Made by a program: the position numbers and the translations under genes
Notes under the pieces: generated by a model
Databases searched by the model: none
What the model saw: only the letters and a program-made list of their open reading frames with translations
What the model was told of the DNA's origin: nothing
Shown: positions 32,139-43,877 of the stretch, in pieces
Layout of the letters: each line of letters opens with the position of its first letter
How positions within the stretch are numbered: the stretch's first letter is position 1
Assembly (NCBI GenBank): GCA_022559845.1
Contig: JAHNEJ010001959.1
Span: 124,001 to 188,000 of the forward strand
Length of the DNA: 64,000 nucleotides
Reading direction: 5' to 3'
DNA from: Amorphophallus konjac
Lineage: Eukaryota > Streptophyta > Magnoliopsida > Alismatales > Araceae

Positions 32139-34300
32139 GCCTCCCCATTTATTATATTTAGCTAGACTTTATGTGTGTGTAATTTGTATTTATTTCATTG
32201 CATTCGGTTTGCCATTTTGACTGTAATAGGGACTTACGAGCATTTCGGACCCCGTGGGCCCCACGGGCCCCCCGGGCCCCACCACATTGGGCCACCTCAG
32301 CCTAGGGTCCCACGTGGGGTCAGTCAACATGCCACATGGGGCATCTAGAAGTTTGAATGGTCAATTGTCCACATGGGGGACAAGGGACCAAAATAGTCAA
32401 CATTTCCAACCAACACCCACCTACCATGTCAAGCTTGTTCCCCCCCTAGTCAATATGCTGTCCCCCCCTTTTTTTTTAATTTTATTTTTGTGGAATGGTC
32501 ACAAGCCATCCCAACCCTCCATCTCACACCCCTAGATCCAACGGTGGAGGATGTATTAGATGGGTGACCTATATATGCTTGTATTTTCCCATTTTGATGA
32601 ATTAATGCCATTTTGAATCAAAGAAATTGTTGGAGCTCCAGCTTGGTGCGACCCTCTCTCCCCCCTTGCAGCTGTGAAGGTTGCCTCTGGAGGTGTGACT
32701 CCTCCCCTATCAGTTCCGGTCATCCTCGCCGCCGCCACGAGCCGCCACCGCACCGCCATCGTCTTCATCGGAGTTCTGCCCGCACAGTACCATAGCAGCT
32801 TCCATGAAATTCAGCCATCAACCACGAGCTCTGATCGACCTGGGGATTTTACTGGAGGTTCCATAGGTGTCAAGGATATCCCAAAAAAATTGGTTTGTCA
32901 TTCAGATCCCGTTCCATATTTTTAGATTTTCATCCACTCTTCCCTTTCAGTTCTGCCAGCAGTCTGTCCAGATTCATCTCCGCCCTGAGTTTTAGGTCTT
33001 AGGTCCACTTTTTGATTTTCTTTGGTTCGCCCAATTTTACTGGAGCTTCCTTCCACCAACCCCTTAATCCTTAATTTTTCTAAATTTCTAGTTCGTCCAT
33101 TTCATATTTTCCACAAATCTTTCTCAGATCCACCTGAAGTTCTGTCCACCCATTCCCAGATCCGACCACCAGTCACTCCAAACATCATATAAAATCGCCA
33201 CCACCTCCAAATCCAATTCCAAAAATTGTCCCAGTTTCGTGGTTTGAGTCCCGACAACTTTGAAGAAGAGCTCGAAGCCTGATTCCAACGACAAGCAGGC
33301 GGTCAATGGCCATTTACAGGAAACTCATATGCTGATCTGATATTTCGGGAGCTGTGCAATAGAGGATTGAAAAATAGTTAATGCCCAGGTCCACAAAGGT
33401 TCAGAAGATTCCACTAGCCCTAGGTTGGAGGATTTTGAATCCTCTTTCCAACGGCGCTGGTTTCATCGCATTCCGACGACGGGGCTGATCACAGCGGCCG
33501 TTTTCGCCGGAGTGCGCGCTGCTAAAACAGCAACCTAAGTTCGTGGACAACAACTTCAAAGCTTGGAGATCGGGACCGATCTACCCCCGATTGGTGTTCC
33601 CGGCCGACCGCCGTCCGTGGAGGCTCGCCACCAGGGGCCCCCATCATAGTGGGTCCCACCCCACAGGTCCGGAGGACAGCGCCATCCGTGGGCCCCGCGG
33701 GCCCGCAGAACCCACCGTTCGGAAAGCACGAAAACACGGAGTTCGGCACCGCCGGGCGACATCAAGATGCTGCCCGTCAACCCAATTCGCGTGATTCCCG
33801 GGCCCCGCATGTGACCTTTTACCTCCCTGCGTGGAGTGGGTCAAATTACTGTACTGCTGTAAAATTGTGTTAACCGGGGGTCCGTGATTGGCCGGGGTTG
33901 TCTTCGCCACGCCGGGTGCATGGAGGTAATGGTCCGAACCTCTTGGCTTTCATTTGCTTAGCTAGTATACGGTCTTTTGCCGCTGTCGAGAGTGTAGGTA
34001 CTAGCCCGTGTGTCTATGTCACCGCTGTGAGAGTGAGTGTGACCCGTCCCGTGACTCGATCCGAGTCCGGAAGTTGAGTCGGACTACCCTTGACCTCCGC
34101 CGGTTCCTTAACCGCGCACGGTCCGCGCTTTCCCTCGCTTGGGATGACGAGTGAGCTTCCACTTCTGTTAGCGACGTTTTGCCACTAGGAGCTCGTAGTG
34201 TCGGGCTTAGTGTCTCCCTGGTGTGTGCTGCTGGTCGCGTCTTCATTTAGAGTTCGGGGTGGCACCTAATAGTGTCGTCTCCCGTGTCCGTCCCGCATCA
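32015..34300 (+). repeat. B' 3' LTR (2286 bp)
   Basis: Nearly identical to 24346-26626. Its first 124 bases are also the end of the gag-pol coding frame. The duplication GACTT follows at 34301-34305. Confidence 0.95.
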
Positions 34301-34305
34301 GACTT

Positions 34306-35670
34306 GGTCTATAAATATGGTTTGGATCTTCCCTACTCAAAACACAAATCCATTGGAGAAGTGCTAGTTGTAGAGAGGAGGAAATCTTGAAGTTGGAGGA
34401 GTGTTCAAAGTGTTCTTCGTTCTTTTTCTTCTTCCTCTTCGATCTTCCACTAGATAGGTATTCTCTCAGGCTAAACTCAAATTGATACATGAATTAGATG
34501 TAGATGCATGTCTACTTTGATTCTATACCATTTCCCCAATTTTTATTGAGTATTAAGAATGCTGTCCATACAACTGGACATAAGATTCTAATCGAGATTT
34601 TTAACTGCCGGAAGATCCGTCTCGGATCACGGTGTCTTTCTAAGACCGTGTTCTGGATGTGCGATCTCTGCCCCAATCGTGATGTTTTTAGGTTCTAATT
34701 GAACCAATATATCATGTATCATGTTCAATATGTCATGTTAAGTTACATATCATTCAAATTCGCACACGATTAAGTTAATGATATGGAAGACAATAATTCT
34801 ATTCTATGAGCTTATATTTCCGTCCTAGTTCTTGTTACCTTCATGATATCTTTGATCTCCATGACTATATTATCTTTCTGGCATGTTAAATGGAATAGAT
34901 ATTATCTGTTAAAATTGCATGGGATTAGTTGCATGATCATGATTAATACGAGCTTAACGATTTCCATGTTATCATATTACCGTGTTTTCGACAAGTCGCG
35001 TAGTTTGCTAGATTTTCAAAGAAGAACGGTGCCTAAGGAAAGAGGTCTACGGGCAAACACTTTAAGTGGATAAGTGGTTACCTAATTAGGTCCTCGTGAA
35101 TATCAGGGGAGCCTCCCACTCCCACCTCTTACTTGGCCGTGATTCTTCAGTTTTTTAATTAAGCTCCGACTACGAAAAATGAGATAGAATTTCCGCTAGA
35201 ATTGTTCCTCATTTCCAACAAGTCATATAATTAGCAAGATTCCGAAGGAATAACGGTGTCTAAGGAAATAGGTCCACGGGCAAATGCTTTAAGTGGATAA
35301 GTGGTTTCTTAATTAGGACTTCGCGAATGCGAGGGGAGCCTCCTACTGTCCCACCTCTTACCTGGCCGTAATTCCTTGGTTTTCAAGCTAATCACCCGAC
35401 TGTGAAAAACTTGATCTAAATCCATTTTACGAGATTTTTTGCAAGGGCTGATTGAGCCTTATCCGATAATCCAATCTTTTATCTACTTAATGTCATTAAA
35501 CATGATGCCTTAAATCCTTTTCGAACTTCTCTTTCAACTACTTGTAATTCTTGTACTACTCATACCTCGAATGATAAATATTGCTAGATCTGTACTTTTT
35601 TAGTAACCTTTACCTTGAAATTCTTTGGCCATAGATATTATGTGGATATCTAAATATACTTGGGATCTAT
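34306..35670 (+). repeat. H 3' LTR, piece 2
   Basis: Continues from piece 1 after B'. It has a TATAAATA box at 34310-34317, then the same order as 10350-11720 of the 5' LTR, including both 229-base units (about 34990 and 35218). It ends at TCTAT (35666-35670), the left duplication of C'. The hairpin of the second unit reads CTTCGC/GCGAGG (35319-35334), where the 5' LTR has ACATT/AATGT. Confidence 0.92.
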
Positions 35671-38600
35671 TGTAACACCCCGGTTAAATAATAAAATTTA
35701 AAAGTAAAATTTTGAAATATGTATTGGAATTAAAAGTTATTCCCTTGCTATTTTATGGCTTCAATGATTTTCTTGAAAGTGGCCAAATTATATCAATAAT
35801 TATTTTTCTACAATTACCATAAAAAGACCTTCATATTCCAAGACGCAATCGAATTTTTCTACGATGAATTGAATTTAATAGGTATAAATCAAATTAATCG
35901 AATTTCACCCGTAGGCCATAGTTTCGACTAATTTTTAAAAATATGAAGAAAATTATATTCTTGTAGAGAACAAAGTTTCTAACAATAATGTCAACTGGGC
36001 CAACCTCTAATAAAAATTTAATTAGGCTGAATTAAGGAGTTTTTAGCCAAAATTGTTGTTCTTAATAGATCAACCTTAATCGATCAAATTCGAGCCCGTT
36101 TATCAACCAATCGAGCCCAAACCAGGCCCATTTGATAGGTTAACCCTAGTAGATCGTTTCGTCTCTCAAACCCTAGCCTATAGAGCCTTCTCTCGGCGGT
36201 GGCAGTGAAGATTTGGTCAAGGTGCGAGATTTTCGCCGATTTTTCTTCCTTGGACTCCTGAGTCCAATTCGACCTCTAGAAGCCAACTTGGACACCATAA
36301 GTAGAGGGCTTTTGTAGCCCTAGAACCCCATTTGCATCCCCAATAGACGGCGTGACCCTTGGTGGCCGATCGACGGCGTATTAGGGCGAGGATCGTCGAG
36401 TGTTCACGGATTAGGATTTTGGCATCTTCCTCTTTCTTCCTCAATTAAAGTAGGTTTCTCTCAAGCCCAACCTTAATTAAACCATACCATGACATGCACC
36501 TCGAAGTCCTCTTTTATTTGATCATGTTTTGCCCAATTTTATGATCTATATCGTGCGAATTCAACGTTTCATTGAGAGCATGTGATTAGGGTTTTTCTAC
36601 ATTCCTTTTTCGTCTGATTTATGTAGGCTAATCGAAGTCAAATCTTGAGATTGATCATGCCTTCTTGTTCATTTTTAAGTTCTCTTTCGATTGATAGTAG
36701 TTTCCCAATTTTTATGAAGTATATAGATCGAATTAAGCTTTTCATTTGACATGTATCGGGTTTGTCACCGTTCTGGGCATGGCGAGCATTGAACGGCCCT
36801 AACAGAGACCGCTTATTGTTCCACGGTCGCACGACAGACCGTTTGTTTGGACTGAGCGGCCTCCAGTTAGATCGCTTATATGTCAAGCGGCCACGAGATT
36901 GACCGTCGTTATACGGCGGGGTTCCAAGTGGAGCGGCCCTCAAATGACCGTCTAAAGAAAGGAACAGCTTCTCGATAGACTGTGTTATGGCAGTGGGTTT
37001 TCAAAAGAAAAGAGGAGTTGCGTTGGTTCTAAGCGGTCCTCCTCTGACCGTCGAATGCATTGAGCGGTCCATATATAGACCATTTTTAACCCTGTTTCTG
37101 TGAAATCTTACTCGTTTCCAGCATGTTGTTCTATTTTTCATGATTAGATAATATGATTTTAGGGCTTAAATTTGTAGTATGAACACACTAACGACTAGGA
37201 TTCATGAAATATTTGATCTAAGGTCAAATTCTCATCCAATTATGTTATCCTTTCCATGTTCACCTTTCATGTATCCTAGTTTAATTGAAAAGAAAGTAGA
37301 CTAATATGCTTGATCAAGTGATAAGTTACAATTCAGTTGTATAGTTAAAACTTGTTTTAAGGTCGTGCCACTCCGGTGGTGGCGACTGGATCGAATGTCT
37401 CGTTTTCCGTTGATTGTGAACTAGTAAAGTCTTAGACATCGAATTACCTCTCCGTCAGATATTCCTTCCACCGGACTAGGTGTTCATGTTCCGAGGCCTC
37501 CGTAAGCCCCCACGAGCCTGGGATTCCCACTAGGACGCCAAGCGGGTTGTACCCACAAGCCTGAACCTTCGGAATCGATCGAATCGCATGATTTGGCCCT
37601 AAGATGGAACTGGGGTTGTCCTGTTGTTAGTGGCCTTTCTGGGACAGCTACTGTCAGTACGCGGCCCAGAATTGACCGTCTAGATTGCTGAACAGTCCTT
37701 GGGTGACCGTATACGTCCGGCATATGCACCAACCTTCCAGCATATGCACCAACCTCCGTGGCTTGTGCACCGACCTTCTGGGTGCGTCGACCTCCATTTG
37801 TAAACGGCACCTTTTGGACCGTTCTATGTTGGGCGGCCCTGTTAGGACCGTTTACACTTGCTTGAGGCCGAGGGACCCCCTTGCTCTGAGCGGCCTCCCT
37901 GGAGACCATTTATATGATTGAAGGGCCCATCTAGGACCGTTTACATTCCCAGTATTGCTTGTAGCGGTCCATTTCAGACCGTCTACTTTATCTTAGCGGT
38001 CCTTTGCTGACCGTTTCACATTCCAGCTTTTTGGAAATTGATGTTTTCACAGTTTTGATATATGTAAGCTACTCTAGCCTAACTAGGCTATTGAACCTCA
38101 AATTTTTGACCTATTGTTAGGTCTACTGTAGACATTTATCTATTCAAGAGTCACTTCTTTAAATGACTATTCCTCTCGATTAATGAGCTTATTGCTGGAA
38201 TCTCAGGAAAATCAATGTTCTTACACATTTTTACCTTGATTACATGAGCTTGATCTTGGAACTCTTGGCCATTCTATCCGTGGATGTCTACATTTCGTGG
38301 GATCTATGATCCAAACAAATCAATACCAAGGCAAACACAATAAAGGGCCTAGTCTAGTCCGGGGAGGCGTACCCGAAAAGTGATCCCTGGGGAGGTGAAT
38401 GACTTGGTGTGGCATTTGGCACCGGTACTATCTAACGTGTTGAGTCTACGATATTCCACATTCTCGTGAACTTGCTATTCATACTTGAAAGTGTGAAGTA
38501 CCTGCTTACGTGACATGACTCGACTCGACTTGACTTGAAATGGCCATTCATCGGAAAGTTATTGTTATCAGTGCTTGATATCTAGACTTGCAAGATTCCT

Positions 38601-39091
38601 TTCCATTTGTCTATGTCTATCGATTATCTTCTGGTTACTAGTTTGCTTTATTAAGTTTCTCGCATTATTCATACATTTATGGAAATGGTTAATTACTTAA
38701 ATTATGCCTGATGATAGAGTGTAATTCCTACTGAGTTTTTCGCTCACCCCCCTTATTTCCATCCTTTTCAGGTAACGCGGTAGGTGGAACGTTTGCAATT
38801 GGGATCAGGTCAGCGTGATCGAGTGAACCTGGAGCCTAGAGATCGGTGTCTTTTTATTTTCTTGAGTCTAGATAGTATTGTGTCTTGCTATTTTCTCTTC
38901 TTTATTTCTTTTATTGAGTCCACATTGTATTTAAATTCCAAATATCAATAAAAATCACATTTTTCTCAAATTAATGGCCTCCATGTGTTGATATTATTTA
39001 TTGTGTTTATTTATTTTGCTCTTGCTATCATGATTGTTTCGCTGCACGTTCCGAGCATCGCTTCCCGCTGCTATCGGTTCGGGGCGTGACA
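35671..39091 (+). repeat. C' LTR1 (3421 bp)
   Basis: TGTAACACCCCGG to GGGGCGTGACA. It lacks a TTAATATCGTTTATTTT-like segment near 35775 that the other three have. It holds two clusters of GCGGYCC/GACCGT inverted repeats (about 36785-37085 and 37640-38030), a GCATATGCACC repeat between them (about 37720-37800), and the CCTACTGAG...CGCTCACCCC block at 38727-38750. Confidence 0.95.
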
Positions 39092-39761
39092 GAAGTGGTA
39101 TCAGAGCCTCGGTTGTTGAGTCCTAGGTTCTTCTCCGTAAGTATAGGTTACCCTAAGTAATAGGTCGTGTAATCCTTGTCATCCCTCTTGTACCTGGTGA
39201 GATGGGGTAGTGCTTCAGGTTAAGTAATAAAATATGTATAAGATTGTGTAGCACGACGCGTAAGGATAATAAATTTTTAACCTATAATTATTTTTGTAGG
39301 TGTTTAAGCTCTTTTCGAAATGAAAGCAAGAGGATCTACGAGTAAGCTAAGGATCGGTTTCGCTAGAAGGTGGCGAGTCCATCGTAAAAAGATTCGAAGT
39401 AATAAGAAGAAAAGGAATAACCTTTCGCAATTGAAATGTTTTCACTGTCACAAAGTTGGTCATCTAATCAAGGAGTGCTGGCGAAGGAGCGGAGCGTGTC
39501 TTCGTTGCGGAAACAAAGAACATGTAATGGCTAATTGCCCTAAACTACTTCCACAAGCAAAATGGAACTGATTTCTATCAAATGAAGAATTATAAAAGTA
39601 TTATTTTCCCTCATCCTTAACTATAGTTAAATTCTTTTGCATTCCATTAGTTTTATGATTAACATGTTATTTTGATAGATAAGATCATCTTAGTTTAACT
39701 ATTTGAATAGTTAATGGCGCTCGACGAATTTGGAGATCAAATTCCTTAAAGTGGGGGAGGA
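39092..39761 (+). other. C' internal region 1 (PBS, small gag, PPT)
   Basis: PBS TGGTATCAGAGC at 39096-39107. An acceptor-like TTTTTGTAGG (about 39291-39300) precedes the short frame. The tract AAAGTGGGGGAGGA ends at 39761. The remainder is AT-rich and non-coding. Confidence 0.9.
39320..39571 (+). CDS. Mini-Gag with two zinc knuckles, C' unit 1
   Basis: An 83-residue basic protein and the only coding sequence of the unit. Residues 1-38 are rich in Arg and Lys (FARRWRVHRKKIRSNKKKR), suggesting nucleic-acid binding or nuclear entry. Two CX2CX4HX4C knuckles follow: Cys40, Cys43, His48, Cys53 and Cys60, Cys63, His68, Cys73. Spacing and the GACLxCGxxxHxxxNCP pattern match the knuckle pair in the H gag, so this looks like the nucleocapsid end of a Tekay-type Gag with the capsid part gone. 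In the family, nucleocapsid binds genomic RNA for packaging. Whether this fragment is translated or works is unknown; its retention in three units argues against pure noise. Confidence 0.7.
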   Translation: MKARGSTSKLRIGFARRWRVHRKKIRSNKKKRNNLSQLKCFHCHKVGHLIKECWRRSGACLRCGNKEHVMANCPKLLPQAKWN

Positions 39762-42700
39762 TGTAACACCCCGGTTAAATAATAAAATACAAAAGTAAAA
39801 TTTTGAAATATGTATTGGAATTAAAAGTTATTTCCTTGCTATTTTATGGCTTCATGACTTTCTTAATATCGTTTATTTTTGAAAGTGGCCAAATTATATC
39901 AATAATTATTTTTCTACAATTACCATAAAATACCTTCATATTCCAAGACACAATCGAATTTTTCTACGATGAATTGAATTTAATAGGTATAAATCCAATT
40001 AATCAAATTTCACCCGTAGGTCAAAGTTCTGACTAATTTCTAAAAATGTGGAAAAATTATATTCTTGTAGAGAACGAAGTTTCTAACAATAATGTCAACT
40101 GGGTTGACCCCTAATAAAAATTTAATTAGGCTGAATTAAGGAATTTTTAGCCAAAATCGTTATTCTTAATAGATCAACCTTAATCGATCAAATTCGAGCC
40201 ATTTTCTCAACCAATCTAGCCCAAACCAGGCCCATTTGATAGGTTAACCCTAGTAGATTGTTTCCCCTCTCAAACCCTTGCCTCTAGAGCCTTCTCTCGG
40301 CGGCGGCGGCGCGGATTTGGTCAAGGTGCGAGATTTTTGCCGATTTTTCTTCCTTGGACTCTTGAGTCCAATTCGACCTCTAAAAGCCTCCTTGGACGCC
40401 ATAAGTAGAGCGATTTGGTAGCCCTAGAACCCCATTTGCATCTCCAATAGATGGCGTGACGCTTGGTGGCCGATCGACAGCATATTAGGGCGAGGATCGT
40501 CGGGTGTTCGTGGATTATGGTTTTGGCGTCTTTCTCTTTCTTCCTCGATTAAAGTAGGTTTCTCTCAAGCCCAACCTTAATTAAACCATAACATGACATG
40601 CACCTCTAAGTCCTCTTTTATTTGATCATGTTTTGCCCAATTTTTATGATCTATATCGTGCGAATTCAGCGTTTCATTGAGAGCATGTGATTAGGGTTTT
40701 TCTGCATTCCTTTTTTGTCTGATTTATGTAGGCTAATCGAAGTCAAATCTTGAGATTGATCATGCCTTCTTGTTCATTTTTAAGTTCTCTTTCGATTGAT
40801 AGTAGTTTGCCCAATTTTTATGAAGTATATAGATCGAATTAAGCTTTTCATTTGACATGTATCGGGTTTGTCACCGTTCTGGGCATGGCGAGCATTGAAC
40901 GGCCCTAACAGAGACTGCTTATTGTTCCGCGGTCGCACGACAGACCATTTGTTTGGACTGAGCGGCCTCCAGTTAGACCGCTTATATGTCAAGTGGCCAC
41001 GAGATTGACCGTCGTTATACGGCGGGGTTCCAAGTGGAGCGGCCCTCAAATGACCGTCTAAAGAAAGGAACGGCCCCTCGATAGACCGTGTTATGGCGGT
41101 GGGTTTTCAAAAGAAAAGAGGAGTTGCGTTGGTTCTGAGCGGTCCTCCTCTGACCGTCGAATGCATTGAGCGGTCCATATATCGACTGCTTTTAACCCTA
41201 TTTCAGTAAATGTTACTCGTTTCCAGCATGTTGTTCTATTTTTCATGATTAGATAATATGATTTTAGGGCTTAAATTTGTAGTATGAACACACTAATGAC
41301 TAGGATTCTTGAAATATTTGATCTAAGGTCTAATTCTCATCCAATTATGTTATCCTTTCCATGTTCACCTTTCATGTATCCTAGTTTAATTGAAAAGAAA
41401 GTAGACTAATATGCTTGATTAAGTGATAAGTTGCAATTCAGTTGTATAGTTAAAACTTGTTTTAAGGTCGTGCCACTCCGGTGGTGGCGACTGGACCGAA
41501 TGTCTCGTTTTCTGTTGATTGTGAACTAGTAAATTCATGGAGATCGAATTACCTCTCCGTCAGATACTCCTTCCGCCGGACTAGGTGTTCATGTTCCGAG
41601 GCCTCCGTAAGCCCCCGCGAGCTTGGGATTCCCACTAGGACGTCGGGCGAGTTGTATCCACAAGCCTGAACCTTCGGACTCGATCGAATCACATGATTTG
41701 GCCCTAAGATGGAACTGGGGTTGTCCTATTGTTAGCGGCCTTTCTGGGACCGCTACTGTCAGTACACGGCCCAGAATTGACCATCTAGATTGCTGAACGG
41801 TCCTTGGGTGACCGTATACATCCGGCATATGCACCGACCTTCCAGCATATGCACCAGCCTCCCTGGCTTGTGCACCGACCTTCTGGGTGCATCGACCTCC
41901 GTTTGTAAACGGCACATTTTGGACCGTTCTATGTTGGGCGGCCCAGTTAGGACCGTTTACACTTGCTTGAGGCCCAGGGACCCCCTTGCTCTGAGCGGCC
42001 TCCCTGCAGACCGTTTATATGATTGAACGGCCCATCTAGGACCGTTTACAATCCCAGTATTGCTTGTAGCGGTCCATTTCAGACCGTCTACTTTATCTTA
42101 GCGGTCCTTTGCTGACCGTTTCACATTCCAGCTTTCCGGAAATTGATGTTTTCACGGTTTTGATATATGTAAGCTACTCTAGCCTAACTAGGCTATTGTA
42201 CCTCGAATTTTTGACATATTGTTAGGTCTACTGTCGACATTTATCTATTCAAGAGTCACTTCTTTAAATGACTATTCCTCTCGATTAATGAGCTTATTGC
42301 TGGAATCTCAAGAAAATCAATGTTCTTACACATTTTTACTTGATTACATGAGCTTGATCTTGGAACTCTTGGCCATCATTATTCGTGGATGTCTAGATTT
42401 CATGGGATCTATGATCCAAACAAATCAATGCCAAGGCAAAAACATTAAAGGGCCCAGTCTGGTCCTGAGAGATGCACCCGAAAAGCACTTGATCCCCTGG
42501 GGAGGTGAATGACTAGGTGTGGCATTTGGCACCGGTACTATCTAGTGTGTTGAGTCTACGACATTCCACGTCCTCGTGAACTTGCTATTCATGCTTGAAA
42601 GCATGAAGTACCTGCTTGCGTGACATGACTCGACTCGAATTGACTTGAAATGGCCATTCATTGGAAAGTTATTGTTATTAGTGCTTGATATCTAGACTTG

Positions 42701-43205
42701 CAAGATTCTTTCCATTTGTCTATGTCGATCGATTATCTTCTGGTTACTAATTTGCTTTATTGAGTTTCTCGAAGTATTCATACATTTATGGAAATGGTTA
42801 ATTACTTAAATTATGCCTGATGATAGAGAGTAATTCCTACTGAGTTTTTCGCTCACCCCCCTCTTATTTCCATCTTTTTCAGGTAACGCGGTAGGTGGAA
42901 CGTTTGCAATTGAGATCGGGTCAGCGTAATCGAGTGAACCTGGAGCCTAGAGACTGGAGTCTTTTTATTTTCTTGAGTGTAGATAGTATTGTGGTCTTGC
43001 TATTTTCTCTTCTTTATTTCTTTTATTGAGTCCATATTGTATTTAAATTCCAAATATCAAGAAAAATCACATTTTCTCAAATTAATGGCCTCCATGTGTT
43101 GAATATTATTTATTGTGTTTATTTATTTCTGCTCTAATTATCATGACTGTTTCGCTGCCACGTTCCGAGCATCGCTTCCCGCTGCTATCGGTTCGGGGCG
43201 TGACA
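39762..43205 (+). repeat. C' LTR2 (3444 bp)
   Basis: Same layout as LTR1. Its inverted-repeat pairs are the best preserved: AGCGG/CCGCT at 40961-40982, TAGCGG/CCGCTA at 41733-41755, CGGTC/GACCG at 42070-42086 and 42102-42118. It shares sequence variants with LTR4 near its start, LTR1 in the middle and LTR3 near its end. Confidence 0.95.
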
Positions 43206-43877
43206 GAAGTGGTATCAGAGCCTCGGTTGTTGAGTCCTAGGTTCTTGTCTATAAGTATAGGTTACCCTAAGTAATAGGTCGTGTAATCCTTGTCATCCCT
43301 CTTGTCCCTGGTGAGATGGGTAGTGTCTCGGGTTAAGTAATAAAATATGTATAAGATTGCGTAGCACGACGCGTAAGGATAATAAAATTTTAACCTTATA
43401 ATTATTTTTGCAGGTGTTTAAGCTCTTTTCGAAATGAAAGCAAGAGGATCTACGAGTAAGCTAAGGTTCAGTTTCGCTAGAAGGTGGCGAGTCCATCGTA
43501 AAAAGATTCGAAGTAATAAGAAGAAAAGGAATAACCTTTCGCAATTGAAATGTTTTCACTGTCACAAATTTGGTCATCTAATCAAAGAGTGCTGGCGAAG
43601 GAGCGGAGCGTGTCTTCGTTGCAGAAATAAAGATCATGTAATGGCTAATTGCCCTAAGCTACTTCCACAAGTAAATTGGAACTGATTTCTATCAAATGAA
43701 GAATTATATAATGTATCGTTCTTCCTTATCCTTAACTATAGTTAAATTCTTTTGCATTCCATTAGTTGTATAATTAACATGTTATTTTGGATAGATAAGA
43801 TCATCTTAGTTTAACTATTTGAATAGTTAATGGCGCTCGACGAATTTGGGGATCAAATTCATTAAAGTGGGGGAGGA
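43206..43877 (+). other. C' internal region 2 (PBS, small gag, PPT)
   Basis: Starts GAAGTGGTATCAGAGCC and ends AAAGTGGGGGAGGA. Non-coding apart from the mini-Gag frame. TTTTTGCAGG precedes the frame as an acceptor-like signal. Confidence 0.9.
43434..43685 (+). CDS. Mini-Gag with two zinc knuckles, C' unit 2
   Basis: 83 residues, near-identical to unit 1. Differences include RFSF for RIGF near position 11 and Arg for Gly at position 64 inside the second knuckle (CLRCRNKDH). All eight Cys/His ligands are kept. Same basic N-terminus. The call has the same limits as unit 1. Confidence 0.68.
   Translation: MKARGSTSKLRFSFARRWRVHRKKIRSNKKKRNNLSQLKCFHCHKFGHLIKECWRRSGACLRCRNKDHVMANCPKLLPQVNWN

Larger units (their letters stand above)
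24346..34300 (+). mobile_element. Element B': intact chromovirus (Gypsy with chromodomain)
   Basis: Complete 9955-bp element: LTRs 24346-26626 and 32015-34300, PBS, one uninterrupted gag-pol frame, PPT and target-site duplication GACTT (24341-24345, 34301-34305). The LTRs are nearly identical by eye. Visible differences include a short indel near 25195/32865 and scattered substitutions. The coding frame has no break. Both facts suggest recent insertion and possible current competence. RT motifs (CIDSRAINKITVKYMFPIP, FSKIDLKSGYHQ) and a C-terminal chromodomain fit the plant Galadriel/Reina side of the chromoviruses; the exact clade is a tentative call. Confidence 0.95.
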
